Shown: positions 17,681-26,131 of the stretch, in pieces
How positions within the stretch are numbered: the stretch's first letter is position 1
How the letters are laid out: every line of letters begins with the position of its first letter
Assembly (NCBI GenBank): GCA_004431415.1
Contig: QPMI01000044.1
Span: forward strand, 310,001 to 374,000
Origin: Cyanophora paradoxa
Taxonomy: Eukaryota; Glaucocystophyceae; Cyanophorales; Cyanophoraceae
Length of the DNA stretch: 64,000 bases
Reading direction: 5' to 3'
Translations under genes and position numbers: made by a program
Notes under the pieces: generated by a model
Told to the model about the DNA's origin: nothing
Databases searched by the model: none
The model's input: the letters and a program-made list of their open reading frames with translations, nothing else

Positions 17681-18994
17681 TCATGCTGATACTCTTCGGA
17701 TTCCGTCGGCGGAAATTATCATTATGTTATGAGCGAGGGCAATGCACTGAATTTGCATCTTCTGATAAGCGGTACCCGCATACCACTCCTCATTACCGAC
17801 TCCACCGGCTGTGACACCATTGAATTCGAAGACCAGATCGAACGCCGATGTGCCTGTGGCATCGATGTAGCCCGTGTTCTCTTGGTTGAGAAGCGACGCC
17901 TTTCCGTTTCCAGCACCGAAGTAAATGCCAGAGAGAGCCGGGTAGCTTGTGCTCTCGGTAAAGATCGCCGAATTATATTTATCTTGAAGTTCGGTCGCGG
18001 CAATCATGAGAGGAAGCGAAGTATTCGAGTAGAGGCGGTTATTGTTGAGTTCCACATAGAAGCTTACAGCGTTGGTTCGGAGTGCACGAGGAGCCAGAAC
18101 CGAGAGAGTTCCGTTGTTCACCTTTGTCTTCGCGTTTTGGCGCACAGAGAATACGAGAGTGTGGATGAGACCCGCACCTGTGAGTTGCGAGAGATTGACT
18201 CGCGAACCGGAGGCGGTCGGCTGGAAATCTGTGTGGAGGAAACCGATTTCGTTGTAGGGGATCGCGATACCAGTCGATTTAACACGGGCAATGGTCTCAG
18301 ATACAACCGCCTCATCGGCATTTACGACCTTGCAGATAATGCGGGGTTTCAGCACTTGAAGGGAAGCACCACTGTTTACGACCGAAATATTGCCAACATT
18401 GTTTACATCCTCAATGATACCATCACCAATCGCCTTGAATTCGATTTCGACCACGATCTCAGAGTTCAGAGCGCAAAGTGGGAACATCGCCTTCTCGAAA
18501 GGAGAGGGTAAATCGATTTCGTAGGTTCCACCGACAGTGTTACCAGCGGTTCCGACAAGACCACCCACATAGCGAAGTTTCTTATCGAGTTCTCCCTGTT
18601 CGGTCATCAGTAGAAAATACTGGGTGACGAAATCCTCTGGGACAACATAGCGGAATGAAGCGTGAGAGATTTCAATGCGCTTAATTAGCGATCCAATAAC
18701 GCGAAGGTAGCCAGTAGTTCCAGCGACACCATTCGTGAGATCAGTGAGGGTGATCGGGTTAAGATCGAGTTGCAGCGCGAGACCATTCAGGAAATGGTAG
18801 CGGGGGATTTTGAAGACAACTCGGTTGCCGAGAGCGCTGGGTGGCTCAGTGTCGGGGGCGACCAGAACTCGAAGTGGCTTAGTGCCAGAGGACGTTCCAA
18901 TGACCAGCGACTTGTTTAGGAAATAATCCTTGTAGTCATCGGTGGTGAGCATAGATTTCAGCGTTGGGCGCTGGAATTGGCTGTTTGTCTCCAT
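17681..18994 (-). CDS. Major capsid protein, double jelly-roll type
   Basis: 437 residues, beta-rich, without signal or membrane segments. The start METNSQFQRPTLKSML and blocks such as KIPRYHFLNGLALQLDL, GSLIKRIEISHASFRYVVPE and a TLVFSVRQNAKT region resemble PLV major capsid proteins, which form trimeric pseudohexameric capsomers from two stacked jelly rolls. Location between the ATPase and capsid-arm genes and the size (PLV capsid proteins are usually 400-600 residues) agree. The upstream region has AAATTATTTTCTGATCC, a degenerate relative of the CTCCGG box. Assignment is by pattern and context; a structure prediction would settle it. Confidence 0.8.
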   Translation of the reverse strand: METNSQFQRPTLKSMLTTDDYKDYFLNKSLVIGTSSGTKPLRVLVAPDTEPPSALGNRVVFKIPRYHFLNGLALQLDLNPITLTDLTNGVAGTTGYLRVIGSLIKRIEISHASFRYVVPEDFVTQYFLLMTEQGELDKKLRYVGGLVGTAGNTVGGTYEIDLPSPFEKAMFPLCALNSEIVVEIEFKAIGDGIIEDVNNVGNISVVNSGASLQVLKPRIICKVVNADEAVVSETIARVKSTGIAIPYNEIGFLHTDFQPTASGSRVNLSQLTGAGLIHTLVFSVRQNAKTKVNNGTLSVLAPRALRTNAVSFYVELNNNRLYSNTSLPLMIAATELQDKYNSAIFTESTSYPALSGIYFGAGNGKASLLNQENTGYIDATGTSAFDLVFEFNGVTAGGVGNEEWYAGTAYQKMQIQCIALAHNIMIISADGIRRVSA

Positions 18995-19041
18995 GAGCGT
19001 TTCTTCTCTTATCTTTGGGATCAGAAAATAATTTACAGGGC

Positions 19042-19968
19042 TTAGTAGAAATTCATTTCGGGCGGTGCGTCGTAGGTTTCGATCTCAAAAGTGAAATAAT
19101 GCGCCCAAATCCCGAAATCTAAGAGAGCGCCATCATGGTCGATGAGTTTAATCGTCAAGCGGTCGAACGATTTTAATTCGCGGAATTCACGAATGAGAGG
19201 CACAGTTGTGGACGTGTCGAAGTGGTAGATATCACCATGTTCGAGTTCCTGTGGGATTGGAATGCGCATGAAATAACCGTCGACGTGCTTGTTGACTGAG
19301 CGAATAAACGGCGCGAATTCGTCAATATATAGCCAGATCATTGCAGCCGGGGTCTCATCTCCACGAGTATAGCCGCGAATGCGTCGATTAAGTGTCACAG
19401 TCCCCGATCCAGGATTAAACACAAGGAATGTATCGTTTGCAAGAGGTGTAAATGTCTCGTAAACATATAGTTGAATATCTTTGAAACCGAATATTGCGAG
19501 TTTCTTAGCGATTGCTTTGCGGTTACTGGATTTTCTGAGTGTTTCAGGGGAAGCTTTGGAGAACTTGAACCAAAAGTTACTATCACTGAAAAACTCATAG
19601 ATCTTTGAAGTAGTATTATAGCGGCATTTAATATATTTTCCACCGAAATCTGAAAGGCGAGCTGCTTCGAGTCTTTCTGTGACTTTTGCGGCAAGGTCGT
19701 CTTTGGTGTAAAATCCTTTGGGGATTGTGATGGTCACGAATCCGGAATCCGAAGCTGTGACCGAGAAATAGAGTTCCATGCGCTCGATGGTTGCACCAGT
19801 GGCGTCTATATCGTTTGTCACGGTCGAAAGAACATTGGGAACCGTTGCCTGCACCAGGCGCACCGATTTTACGTTGTCATAGCGACGGGGTAATGTCACT
19901 ACATACTGGTTTGGCTGAGTAAACTCCTCGTCGCGATCATCGCTCGAAAAGCTCAGGTATTCTTTCAT
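19042..19968 (-). CDS. Minor capsid / penton-like protein A
   Basis: 308 residues starting at the Met at 19968; the longer frame to 20100 runs into the divergent neighbour gene. The N-terminus SSDDRDEEF ... QYVVTLPRRYDNVKSVRLVQ ... TVPNVL carries the arm pattern D-R-D ... N-x-V-x-L-P ... N-V-x-x-V-x-L found in capsid-associated proteins of PLVs and large DNA viruses. The remainder is beta-rich and ends FEIETYDAPPEMNFY. Next to the major capsid gene on the same strand. Penton or cement protein is the most likely role; minor spike is an alternative. Confidence 0.55.
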   Translation of the reverse strand: MKEYLSFSSDDRDEEFTQPNQYVVTLPRRYDNVKSVRLVQATVPNVLSTVTNDIDATGATIERMELYFSVTASDSGFVTITIPKGFYTKDDLAAKVTERLEAARLSDFGGKYIKCRYNTTSKIYEFFSDSNFWFKFSKASPETLRKSSNRKAIAKKLAIFGFKDIQLYVYETFTPLANDTFLVFNPGSGTVTLNRRIRGYTRGDETPAAMIWLYIDEFAPFIRSVNKHVDGYFMRIPIPQELEHGDIYHFDTSTTVPLIREFRELKSFDRLTIKLIDHDGALLDFGIWAHYFTFEIETYDAPPEMNFY

Positions 19969-19984
19969 CTTACTATAATAGATT
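19969..19984. promoter_or_regulatory. 16-bp divergent promoter between the two capsid-arm genes
   Basis: The whole intergenic space is 16 bp, CTTACTATAATAGATT, with a near-palindromic TATA-like core readable in both directions. Both ATGs abut it, so transcripts would have almost no leader, or start inside the neighbouring gene. Confidence 0.5.
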
Positions 19985-20830
19985 ATGAAAAGAATAACAA
20001 TAAATTGCGACAGTAGAGACCTTGAAAACGGCGTGCTGCACTTGAAAACGCGCCTTAATAATGTACGACGATTTCGTGTGCTATCCGCTGAGATTCCCAA
20101 TAGCTCTTATGTTGTTCCGCCCGAACAGACAATAACTATAACGCTTTTGAACGAAGAGCCCACAGTAATCCCCGCATCCAAAATGATAGCACCGATTCCC
20201 AGCGTAAACGATTATTATTACGTCGATGCTGATAACGAACGATATCCGAAAGAGAGAGCTCTAAACAGTGATGCTTTACTCGGATTTGCGGGCGGTTCTT
20301 TTAATCCACTCGGTCTCTTCCCGGTTTCCTATTCTCTCGCTCTGTCTACGAACCGCTTCGTGTTCTCATCTCCGAATAGCCCTTTTACATTAGAGTCCTC
20401 AGACCAGGAGTTCTGTGACTGTCTCGGCATAGAACCCGGAGTGGTTTACGCCAGCACACCAGAACCAGTGCCGGTTCCACTCAGAGATTACCCCAGTCGC
20501 TACGCGATTATATGCCCGAAAATGGTCGACTTTAATGCAATTCCATATATTTACCTTGATATCGAAGAGCTCCGCCCGTTTACCAAATTCGCAGCGGTTA
20601 CTGGGAGACAGAACAATTTCGACGACTCCTATCTATTGCGAATTCAGATGAACTCGGACTTTGGTAGATATTCCTTTTACCACGAACCGAGCGCAAGCAT
20701 CCCTTTCGTAAATGTCACATCGCAACTCGATTTAGATCGTCTCACAATATCGCTTCGAAAATGGCGGGGCTCTGTTGCGGATATAAACGGTCTCTCATAC
20801 TCGTTCCAGCTCGAAGTGATCACCGATTAA
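19985..20830 (+). CDS. Minor capsid / penton-like protein B, divergent from A
   Basis: 281 residues. The N-terminus, NCDSRDLENGV then LKTRLNNVRRFRVLSAEIPN, matches the same arm pattern as the neighbouring protein A, suggesting that the two are distant paralogues or share an assembly motif. The rest is beta-rich with an acidic-aromatic stretch and ends YSFQLEVITD, similar in character to the end of A. Transcribed away from A across a 16-bp gap. Its stop is 8 bp from the end of the convergent lipase gene. A capsid vertex or internal capsid protein is likely; exact role unknown. Confidence 0.5.
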   Translation: MKRITINCDSRDLENGVLHLKTRLNNVRRFRVLSAEIPNSSYVVPPEQTITITLLNEEPTVIPASKMIAPIPSVNDYYYVDADNERYPKERALNSDALLGFAGGSFNPLGLFPVSYSLALSTNRFVFSSPNSPFTLESSDQEFCDCLGIEPGVVYASTPEPVPVPLRDYPSRYAIICPKMVDFNAIPYIYLDIEELRPFTKFAAVTGRQNNFDDSYLLRIQMNSDFGRYSFYHEPSASIPFVNVTSQLDLDRLTISLRKWRGSVADINGLSYSFQLEVITD

Positions 20831-20837
20831 GCGCTGT

Positions 20838-22331
20838 TCACACGTAGTAGCCCTCGAAATCTATTCGGCATGCCGAAGCTACGTTCGTTGTGAGCACCCA
20901 GATTACGAGGGTTCTCACAGATCTCGGGTTTGCTAAGAAATGTTCGTCAGGATCGGCACTTCCGGCTATTTGATTTGCATTGGTAAACACTCTCGTCGCG
21001 CCGGCTTCTGTGTATGTAACAAGCGCAGAAACTCCCGGAGTTAATTGGTAATCGATCTCAAACGTTTTAATGTAGTTTCCATTCGCAGCCGGCTTCATTT
21101 TTATTGAGGAAAGCATAAACAGACGCGGAAAATCAATGCGTAAATAATTGCCTCCCGACCTACTACCTTGCGGCGGGTTAGTAAATCCCACCCACCCCGT
21201 GGCATTCGACCAGCGGGCATTGGAGGCTGTGCCGAATTCCGCAATAAAGGCGCTATTATCGAGCGGCACCCAGTTAGACTCCGGGGGTGCACTTATATCT
21301 GTGCATCCGGACAGATTAATTATGGGAACATCGCCCTCTGATATATTCATCGTCAGCACCGAATACATTGCATTAAAATAGGTTTGCTGTGCGGAAACAA
21401 AGGCGAGGGCTTCCGTTTCCAAATATTGCAGGTGACTCGTTGTGATAGTATCGAGAGTCATTTTATCTTTCGGTAAAGGCACGCTCAGCTTATAGTAGCG
21501 ATCGTAATTCTGATCATCATTTCTTGGTAAAAGTTCCAGTAGCTTTACGTGGGCGTTTAGATCGCTCGACTCTAAGAACATGCTGAGAATTGGCGATCCT
21601 GTGGCGCTTAGCATCCATTGCACGATCCCCCAATTTTTCATAGTGTCGTACGAATATCCAGATGTCGCCTTATCAGAGTCTTGGACGTGACCCGCCGTAA
21701 TCGAGACCACGATTAGCTCCTCCTCGCAAGAGTTTCCGAATAAAGTGCGGGCGAATGTGTAGCCGCAAACCCCGGGCGAATTATTTCCACTCATGCAACC
21801 ATCAATTAAACAGTATGTTCTTCCGGCGACTGTGACTTGTTTCGGCTCGAAATAGGTCGGAGCAGCCGAGGTAGCCCTTGCAGCATCGCGCACAAGCATC
21901 CCATTAATGTCTTCATCGTTGCTTGAAATAAAAACGGGGGACATTAAGATCGTGTCAAACGCAGTCACGATGGTGGGTTTATAGAGATCCGCCATGGTCG
22001 CTGAGCCGCAGAGTTCCAGAGCCACAGCTTCTAAGTTAGTTGCTTCGTACTTTGGGCGCTGTACAATCGATGTAAGCACTCGCGGATTCGCGAAAATCAG
22101 TGGTAGTTTCGCTTTGTAGAGCGCGAGAATATCAGTAGCAGTATATTTAGGGGCGCCATCGGTTCCCTTGATATTCAATAGGAGCGCGATTAATCCACCT
22201 GTGGATGTTCCCGCAAAGCAGTCGAATAGCTGTTGGATTCGTTTACCTGTTTGGGCTTCAATCTGTGCCAGTATAGCAGCCTCGATTATTCCACGCGACC
22301 CTCCACCACTCAAAGCGAGGCAGGTCTTCAT
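20838..22331 (-). CDS. Patatin-like phospholipase with C-terminal discoidin-like domain
   Basis: 497 residues. Patatin core: oxyanion-hole glycine loop GGGSRG (residues 9-14), nucleophile elbow GTSTGG with Ser43, and the Asp of the Ser-Asp dyad in LIDGC (Asp177). Patatins hydrolyse acyl chains of phospholipids and galactolipids. No signal peptide. A helical middle leads to a beta-rich C-terminal part from about residue 340 (NLSGCTDIS ... WSNATGWVGF ... NYLRIDFPRLFMLSSIKMKP ... RIDFEGYYV) that resembles F5/8-type (discoidin) carbohydrate/lipid-binding folds. The product may be packaged and used to breach membranes at entry or exit, by analogy with virion phospholipases; that is inference. Divergent from the fibre gene. 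Confidence 0.85.
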   Translation of the reverse strand: MKTCLALSGGGSRGIIEAAILAQIEAQTGKRIQQLFDCFAGTSTGGLIALLLNIKGTDGAPKYTATDILALYKAKLPLIFANPRVLTSIVQRPKYEATNLEAVALELCGSATMADLYKPTIVTAFDTILMSPVFISSNDEDINGMLVRDAARATSAAPTYFEPKQVTVAGRTYCLIDGCMSGNNSPGVCGYTFARTLFGNSCEEELIVVSITAGHVQDSDKATSGYSYDTMKNWGIVQWMLSATGSPILSMFLESSDLNAHVKLLELLPRNDDQNYDRYYKLSVPLPKDKMTLDTITTSHLQYLETEALAFVSAQQTYFNAMYSVLTMNISEGDVPIINLSGCTDISAPPESNWVPLDNSAFIAEFGTASNARWSNATGWVGFTNPPQGSRSGGNYLRIDFPRLFMLSSIKMKPAANGNYIKTFEIDYQLTPGVSALVTYTEAGATRVFTNANQIAGSADPDEHFLANPRSVRTLVIWVLTTNVASACRIDFEGYYV

Positions 22332-22374
22332 TATCTTATATACTTCTTATATATCTTCTTTGTTTATAAAGAGG
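22332..22374. promoter_or_regulatory. Divergent promoter between lipase and fibre genes
   Basis: A 43-bp AT-rich space with TTATATACTTCTTATATATC and TTTATAAAGAGG just before the fibre ATG. TATA-like boxes exist in both directions and there is no CTCCGG box, unlike the replication genes. Confidence 0.45.
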
Positions 22375-24483
22375 ATGTCGTTCCTGAATCCGAGACCCGA
22401 TGCGCGAGTAATTAATTCGACCACGCAGATAGAAGACACTGATCAAGTAAACAACGAAATTCGCGGGTCTCTGAGAATAAATTACAATGCAGACCGCGAA
22501 GATCCAGTCAGTGGAACACCGAGCAGACCCGCAGCTTTGCAGTTAATGAACGTCGAGAAGGGGGATCATAAACTTGGAATCGACTTTTTACTTGATGATA
22601 ACGAACGAAACCGAGTTGCCAGCATTCAGGCAACCCGCCAGCTACCGAAAACGGTGCGATATAATCGCAGGAACATCCCGAAAGCATTCGATAGAGGTCG
22701 CTTAAACTTCTTCATTCAAGATGAGAGCGGTTTCCAAAATGCAGCTATGAGAATCGTGGATAATAGCACACTTATAGCGGGAGTATCCACACGAAAAACA
22801 AAGGTAGAGGTCGTTCATGATCTCTCAGCAGGTAATCTTACGACGAGTAATATTACAGCAAGTAACATCACTACGGATACCCTAAACGTAAACTCGCTTA
22901 ACTCCGAGTCGTTTTTCGCCACTAATGTCGCAACCTGTAACCTAAACATCGAATCCTTTGTGATTCAGAAGAGCGAATCGGTTCCCCAGATAACAGAGGG
23001 CGTTTTCACATTAGACCCCGCGAAACCGACCTTAGAAATTGTCGAAAATGGGGACGTTGTGGATATAATTGGCGCCAATGCTCCGAATGTGAGATCCTTA
23101 GCACTTGATAAAACGACTATATCATTTGCAGAGGAAATTCCGGCATTTACCACAGAGAAACAGGCACTGAGAACAGATCATGTTTACATTACCAGAGACA
23201 ATATAAACGATCTTTTAGGCAAGGACATCGTAAAGGCGTTTTTGGAGTTCGAGAGGAGCAAGAACACCAAAGATTCCAGCCAGGATGGAACCCTCACGAC
23301 CCACACTACCGAAATCGCCGCTTTGCAATCCGAAATTAATGCTCTGTTTGCAGCAGATGGAGCGCTTGCAATTACCTTAGCCCATATTCTATCGAAAAGG
23401 AACATTTACCCCGCGACTGACAACACATACCGAGTTGGTTTATCGAATCTGAGATGGTCAGAGGTGCATGGAGTTTCCATGTTTGCCTCCAATTTAATCC
23501 TTCCATTTAATCACTCACTCCGACCCAATCAGATTCTCACCAGTGATAATGCACTAATCAGCTACACCGACTATAATAGTAACCTTTCCCGCTCGGTTTC
23601 GCAAACTGAGACCTACACTGTCGAGGGATACCCTCAGCAGCTCGCGAATGGGGTCTATGTCGCTTATGTAGGCAAACCTACATATACATTCACTTGGGAT
23701 CAGTTGGGTGTCACAGGTTTCGAGACGACTATACCCACTGTTTCATTGGTGGATCACACTACTTATTATAATCCTATCTATAACAATAATGAATCTAATA
23801 AAGCATTTATCCAAAATGTCACCTCCACAGGGTTTCAGGTTTCGTTTGTCATTAACGAGACATACAATTTACTTATCATCCGAAACAACTCATTGAGTTC
23901 CGAAGCTACTATAAGTTTCACTCTTACCATCAATTATATCACCCCTGAATTCGATAGCAAACCCAGAGTGAAGGTTTACCGAGATTTACAAGGTAGCAAT
24001 ATCGTTCCCTTCTCACAGAATTTCGATCTTGGCGCGAATTCTTTGAGGTGGAACACAGTTTACTCTTTGAGTGCAAACACCTGTAATATTGTAGTCGCAG
24101 GTTCATCGGCTACTATTGGAGATCTGACCGCCCCTTTTAAAAAGGAGTATCTTAAAGAGCTGTATATAACAAAGTCTGATTTACCAGATGCTATTTCGTT
24201 GGTGCTCTCCCCGACTCCCAGCATCTCATACCACAATGTGAAAGACACAAGTAATGTAGTGCGGAGTGGAAGCAAAGTATTCCAGGCATCCGAAATAGGA
24301 TCGGTCTCATATAGATATCTTGCAGGGGTTCCAGCGAATTTTAATTTCACATTTGAGACACCATTTGTTTCCCCTCCTACTATTGAAATAACAGACACGA
24401 ATTTGTATGTGGTCAATGATGGGTCAGCTACATCACTTCAAAATGCACCAGCCGGCTACTCCCATTTGTTGCAACTAACATAA
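22375..24483 (+). CDS. Fibre/spike protein, N-terminal fragment (frameshifted gene)
   Basis: 702 residues from the ATG after TTTATAAAGAGG. After a basic N-terminal domain the protein contains repeated short shaft-like motifs (NLTTSNITASNITTDTLNVN, ATCNLNI, NTCNIVV) typical of trimeric beta-stranded fibres, and beta modules such as STGFQVSFVINETY and ISFTLTINYITPEFD. The frame ends at TAA 24481-24483 inside a second copy of that module. The next fragment, in the same frame after a short stretch readable only in another frame, continues the module. So this is most likely the front of one long fibre gene, broken by two nearby compensating indels or by sequence errors. Confidence 0.7.
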   Translation: MSFLNPRPDARVINSTTQIEDTDQVNNEIRGSLRINYNADREDPVSGTPSRPAALQLMNVEKGDHKLGIDFLLDDNERNRVASIQATRQLPKTVRYNRRNIPKAFDRGRLNFFIQDESGFQNAAMRIVDNSTLIAGVSTRKTKVEVVHDLSAGNLTTSNITASNITTDTLNVNSLNSESFFATNVATCNLNIESFVIQKSESVPQITEGVFTLDPAKPTLEIVENGDVVDIIGANAPNVRSLALDKTTISFAEEIPAFTTEKQALRTDHVYITRDNINDLLGKDIVKAFLEFERSKNTKDSSQDGTLTTHTTEIAALQSEINALFAADGALAITLAHILSKRNIYPATDNTYRVGLSNLRWSEVHGVSMFASNLILPFNHSLRPNQILTSDNALISYTDYNSNLSRSVSQTETYTVEGYPQQLANGVYVAYVGKPTYTFTWDQLGVTGFETTIPTVSLVDHTTYYNPIYNNNESNKAFIQNVTSTGFQVSFVINETYNLLIIRNNSLSSEATISFTLTINYITPEFDSKPRVKVYRDLQGSNIVPFSQNFDLGANSLRWNTVYSLSANTCNIVVAGSSATIGDLTAPFKKEYLKELYITKSDLPDAISLVLSPTPSISYHNVKDTSNVVRSGSKVFQASEIGSVSYRYLAGVPANFNFTFETPFVSPPTIEITDTNLYVVNDGSATSLQNAPAGYSHLLQLT

Positions 24484-24570
24484 CAACCACCGGCTTCACA
24501 CTTGTCGGAAATGCAACAGTGACATATGCTCTGTCAGGGTATCCTGTTGGTTGTATTTTTCGAAATTTAA

Positions 24571-26094
24571 TCTCTCTGTTATCCCAGCAGTGTCCCTTGC
24601 TCCTCCTTTACTATCAGTTGGAAGGCAACAGGAACTATTCCGCGATTTGACCCCGAAGATCGATTAAAAATAAGGTATCCTCTCGATGTTACAGACATTC
24701 ACACTACGAGGATCAATGGGCAGAATTTCGTGTTTAATGGAACCAATGCGACTTTGATCGATAATAGAGTCACAAATAATTACTTTTTCGATTCTCGATA
24801 TATTAATACTTGCAACATTGTCATACAGAAAACGTTTGAGGATCGCAGTAAGACCTTAACAGTCACCTTGCCCACTCATTCGAATGTCTCAGATGGATTT
24901 TACTATTATCTTTTCAATCGTAATTACACCTCATATATTCCATATCCTTCTGAGACTGTCAACATGAGCTATCCCAGAGCTACCCTAACATCGACCAATG
25001 CTGACTTCTTTGGATCCACGGACTTTATGACCTTCTTTGCTTTCACATCCTCTACTGATGGTCTGTTAGTTTATTACACTTTCAGGTATGATGCTGTTTG
25101 GACTCAGCTTGACAGCCACCCAAATACAGATGTAATCGAAGTGGGCGATAAGAAATATATCAAAACCGCTTCCCCATGGGTGTGCACTGTCCGGCTCGAT
25201 GACAGATACACTCCTAACCTAAATAACATTGGATTGCACTCGACATGCAATATTTATGTGCAAGGTGCAATATCGGCTTCGAAGTACTTTGAGGGTGGTA
25301 ACTGTGATGCAGGGCATCGATTGCTATCGCGAAATGGATTCTTTGAGTCATTCAGTGGGACGGCTCTACCGCCCTTTATCAGGGACACAGTCTATGATAC
25401 CACATGCAATATTTGGGTGTGTCGATCTGTGAGCAATCCACCTGTGACACAGGAATTATACAAGTATCTCGCAGATACCTATGGTGCAATCTCAGGATCC
25501 TCCACAGGAAATCCAGCGACGGCTCCCATCGTGTTTGCGAATGCATACACAGCGCCAACCTCATTAGCAGGGTCGACGGAACCGCCACCAAACGATCCAA
25601 ATCCGAACCAGCCTAACCCAGATCCCGATTCAAAAGATCCCCCTACAACTGATCCAGATCCAAACACACCACCTAATAATCCCACAAATCCTACTAATCC
25701 AGTCGGAGCACCGGGAACTGATCCAGGAACGTTAGTGCTTATGATTCTCTTGCCTATTCTCGGTGCTCTTGGGCTTGTGCTTGCATACAAATTCCGAGCT
25801 TTGTGTTGTGCATGCATAGACAGAACCATTGCAGGAGCAGGAAATAAATACTCAACACCTGAGCTTAATGTGACCCAAACAGCCGAAGGAGATGTGGGGT
25901 TAGAGGTGAGGTCAGCCGAGGGGCATGGTCTTAGTGTTGTGAGAACTGATCAACCACCAGCAAGTAGGGCAGCACCCAAAAAATCACGAGCACAACAAAT
26001 GGCTGAATCAATAATGAATGAAAATGCAGACTTTATGGCGGAAATTGCACAACGAGAAGGGAGAATATATGAACATGTTCCAAACGTTATGTAA
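24571..26094 (+). pseudogene. Fibre/spike protein, C-terminal fragment with membrane anchor
   Basis: An open frame of 507 codons without an ATG until 24964, so not a normal independent gene. It continues the beta module of the upstream fragment (SSFTISWKATGTIPRFDPED parallels ISFTLTINYITPEFDSKPR) and has more shaft motifs: NTCNIVIQ, STCNIYVQGAISASKYF, TTCNIWVCRS. It ends in a Pro/Asn/Asp-rich stalk (25580-25720), one hydrophobic segment (LVLMILLPILGALGLVLAY, about 25735-25790), a Cys-rich juxtamembrane stretch and an about 95-residue cytoplasmic-type tail. A C-terminal membrane anchor is unusual for a capsid fibre and suggests a membrane-bound attachment protein. Confidence 0.65.
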
Positions 26095-26131
26095 CAACCT
26101 TAATTTTTGTAGTATTCCATAATAGAGTATA

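Noticed and set aside
19969-20100. N-terminal extension of the minus-strand capsid-arm protein
   Set aside because: It overlaps the start of the divergent gene; the conserved arm begins at the Met at 19968.
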